Origin: Chryseobacterium sp. UBA6632
GTDB lineage: Bacteria > Bacteroidota > Bacteroidia > Flavobacteriales > Weeksellaceae
Direction: 5' to 3'
Assembly (NCBI GenBank): GCA_002455915.1
Contig: DKLU01000174.1
Span: 1-7,880, forward strand
Length of the DNA: 7,880 bases
Below are positions 6,944 to 7,880 of this stretch, piece by piece. The notes under the pieces are model-generated. The model saw nothing but the letters and a program-made list of their open reading frames with translations, searched no databases and was not told where the DNA came from. The position numbers and the translations under genes are program-made. Each line of letters starts with the position of its first letter. Position 1 is the stretch's first letter.

Positions 6944-7647
6944 TGCCAATGATGGATATACTGCAGAATCTTACTCAAAAGACCTACAGGCTGGAAACCA
7001 TTGTTTACGAGCAACGAAATCCGTTTTATACAATTCAAAAAAGTTTTACCAGAAATGTAGAGGTTTACTATTTGGGAAAGGTGAAAGAGAATTATCAGTT
7101 TCAGATTATTGTGGTAGATTTTATTTTTTCTAAAGAAGATGCTCAGTCGATGCTGTTGAAGAAGTTGAGCTATTTGTTTGATGAGCTCGAGCTTACCCTG
7201 AATAACGAGGGAAAAATACTAACTGTTGATAATATATCTTTTCTCCGAATGAGATGGATCGCCATTCAGGCTGAATTATCAAAACTTCATCAGGGAGCAG
7301 CCGTAGATGAATATTTTCGCGAAATCAGCAGCGTATTGGAAAATGAAAAGAGGCTTATTAATTTTTTATCCGGCTACTCTATGTTGGGATTGTTGTTTCA
7401 TCAATCTCTCACCATCAAAGAAGGAAAGAATATAAGTCTTTACCATGACGGATATACGGAGGTGACTACTTTCGTACAGCAGGGCGAAAAAACGATCGTT
7501 ACGATAACAGCTGCCAATGAGGAAGATAGCAAAACAAATTATTTCGGAGGAATTCTCAAGTGCAGAAATAATCGGTATGAAGAAGGTTTTATAGAAATTA
7601 AAAAACATCATTATCATATAAAGTACTCATTATTATGGATCGGTTAG
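6943..7647 (+). CDS. Unrecognised 234-aa protein between the lipase effector and DUF4280 genes
   Basis: I do not recognise this family. The protein is soluble, with no signal peptide or membrane segment. Strand-like segments such as RNVEVYYLGKV and YQFQIIVVDFIFS lie in the first third (about 38-63). A helical middle follows (about 66-145: SMLLKKLSYLFDELELTL, RMRWIAIQAELSKLH, then EYFREISSVLENEKRLINFL). The C-terminal third is beta-rich (TEVTTFVQQGEKTIVTITA, 172-190). The ATG at 6943 overlaps the effector stop by one base (TAATG), which points to translational coupling; ATGs at 6949 and 6952 are alternative starts. Its own 3' end overlaps the DUF4280 gene by 13 bases. Such tight packing between an effector and a tip protein is what one expects of a loading adaptor or chaperone, though no known adaptor motif (DUF4123, DUF1795, DUF2169) is evident. 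A second immunity protein is less likely, since it lacks an export signal. Confidence 0.8.
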   Translation: MPMMDILQNLTQKTYRLETIVYEQRNPFYTIQKSFTRNVEVYYLGKVKENYQFQIIVVDFIFSKEDAQSMLLKKLSYLFDELELTLNNEGKILTVDNISFLRMRWIAIQAELSKLHQGAAVDEYFREISSVLENEKRLINFLSGYSMLGLLFHQSLTIKEGKNISLYHDGYTEVTTFVQQGEKTIVTITAANEEDSKTNYFGGILKCRNNRYEEGFIEIKKHHYHIKYSLLWIG

Positions 7648-7880
7648 AAAATAAAGAAAATGAATTTCCAGATCAAAAAGAAGAGGTATCGCAGGGAAAT
7701 TCTGAGGGGACGGCAAAAGAGGAAGTCCACGATGTAAAGGCAGAAAACAGCCGTAAGATGGAGGAAAAACGTGCCGAAAGACAAGAATCTGATAGCAAAG
7801 CTGAGGAACTGTTGCTGGCAATAGACGGTGCTAAAATAAAATTCAATGCTCATTTGGGAAAGTTCAAGGTACTGAATGAC
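7635..7880 (+). CDS. DUF4280 PAAR-like T6SS tip protein, 3' end cut off
   Basis: The ATG at 7635 opens a frame of 82 codons that runs off the window. It overlaps the preceding gene by 13 bases in another frame. Residues 1-58 are highly charged and low in complexity (for example KEEVHDVKAENSRKMEEKR), probably disordered or helical. From residue 60 comes LLAIDGAKIKFNAHLGKFKVLND, which fits the start of the DUF4280 domain (xxGAxIxFxxxxGxFKVLN). DUF4280 proteins serve as PAAR-like tips in Bacteroidota T6SS, capping VgrG and often bearing or recruiting effectors. The remainder, including any C-terminal toxin, is outside. Translation is probably coupled to the gene before it. The family call rests on about 23 residues. 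Confidence 0.75.
   Translation, partial: MDRLENKENEFPDQKEEVSQGNSEGTAKEEVHDVKAENSRKMEEKRAERQESDSKAEELLLAIDGAKIKFNAHLGKFKVLND

Noticed and set aside
6918..7133. 71-codon plus-strand frame across the effector/unknown junction
   Set aside because: It overlaps both longer genes in another frame and would break the TAATG junction; its composition is not protein-like.
7633..7853. Minus-strand frames over the start of the DUF4280 gene
   Set aside because: They are shadows of the Lys/Glu-rich coding sequence, which gives Phe/Leu-rich antisense frames; no domain or context supports them.

Overview
The window looks like chromosomal DNA of a Flavobacteriia member, most likely Chryseobacterium or a close relative. 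The basis is AT-rich sequence, promoters of the Bacteroidota type (TTTG-N19-TAnnTTTG-like), little use of Shine-Dalgarno sites, and protein families (DUF4280 PAAR-like protein, DUF2931 lipoprotein, Bacteroidota-type VgrG) typical of the subtype iii type VI secretion system (T6SS). The genus is inferred from recall of similar proteins, not from a search.

Left part (1-1849, minus strand): three ordinary metabolic genes read leftward. In order of transcription they are a 185-aa START/SRPBCC-like protein, a 149-aa lipocalin-like protein, and an NAD(P)H:quinone oxidoreductase of the zinc-independent MDR/PIG3 type whose 3' end is cut off by the window edge. A good rho-independent hairpin with a U-rich tail lies between the first and second genes.

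Middle (1850-2116): a divergent intergenic region. It holds a well-formed rightward promoter (about 1994-2024), a weaker leftward promoter (about 1889-1918), and inverted repeats above the leftward promoter that could be an operator.

Right part (2117-7880, plus strand): a compact T6SS effector island that is probably one operon. It runs vgrG (spike), a DUF2931 lipoprotein (candidate immunity protein), a Tle1-like DUF2235 phospholipase effector, an unrecognised 234-aa protein, and the start of a DUF4280 PAAR-like tip protein. The last junctions are very tight: TAATG between effector and unknown, and a 13-base overlap between unknown and DUF4280. The likely scheme is that VgrG and the PAAR-like tip carry the lipase, the lipoprotein protects the producer, and the unknown protein is positioned like a loading adaptor or chaperone.

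The most notable oddity is an in-frame amber codon at codon 20 of the natural vgrG reading frame. The ATG at 2117 starts a 19-codon peptide, and the rest of VgrG can be made only by restart (GTG at 2198 is the best candidate), by readthrough or suppression, or not at all. No RNA genes, IS elements or CRISPR arrays were seen.
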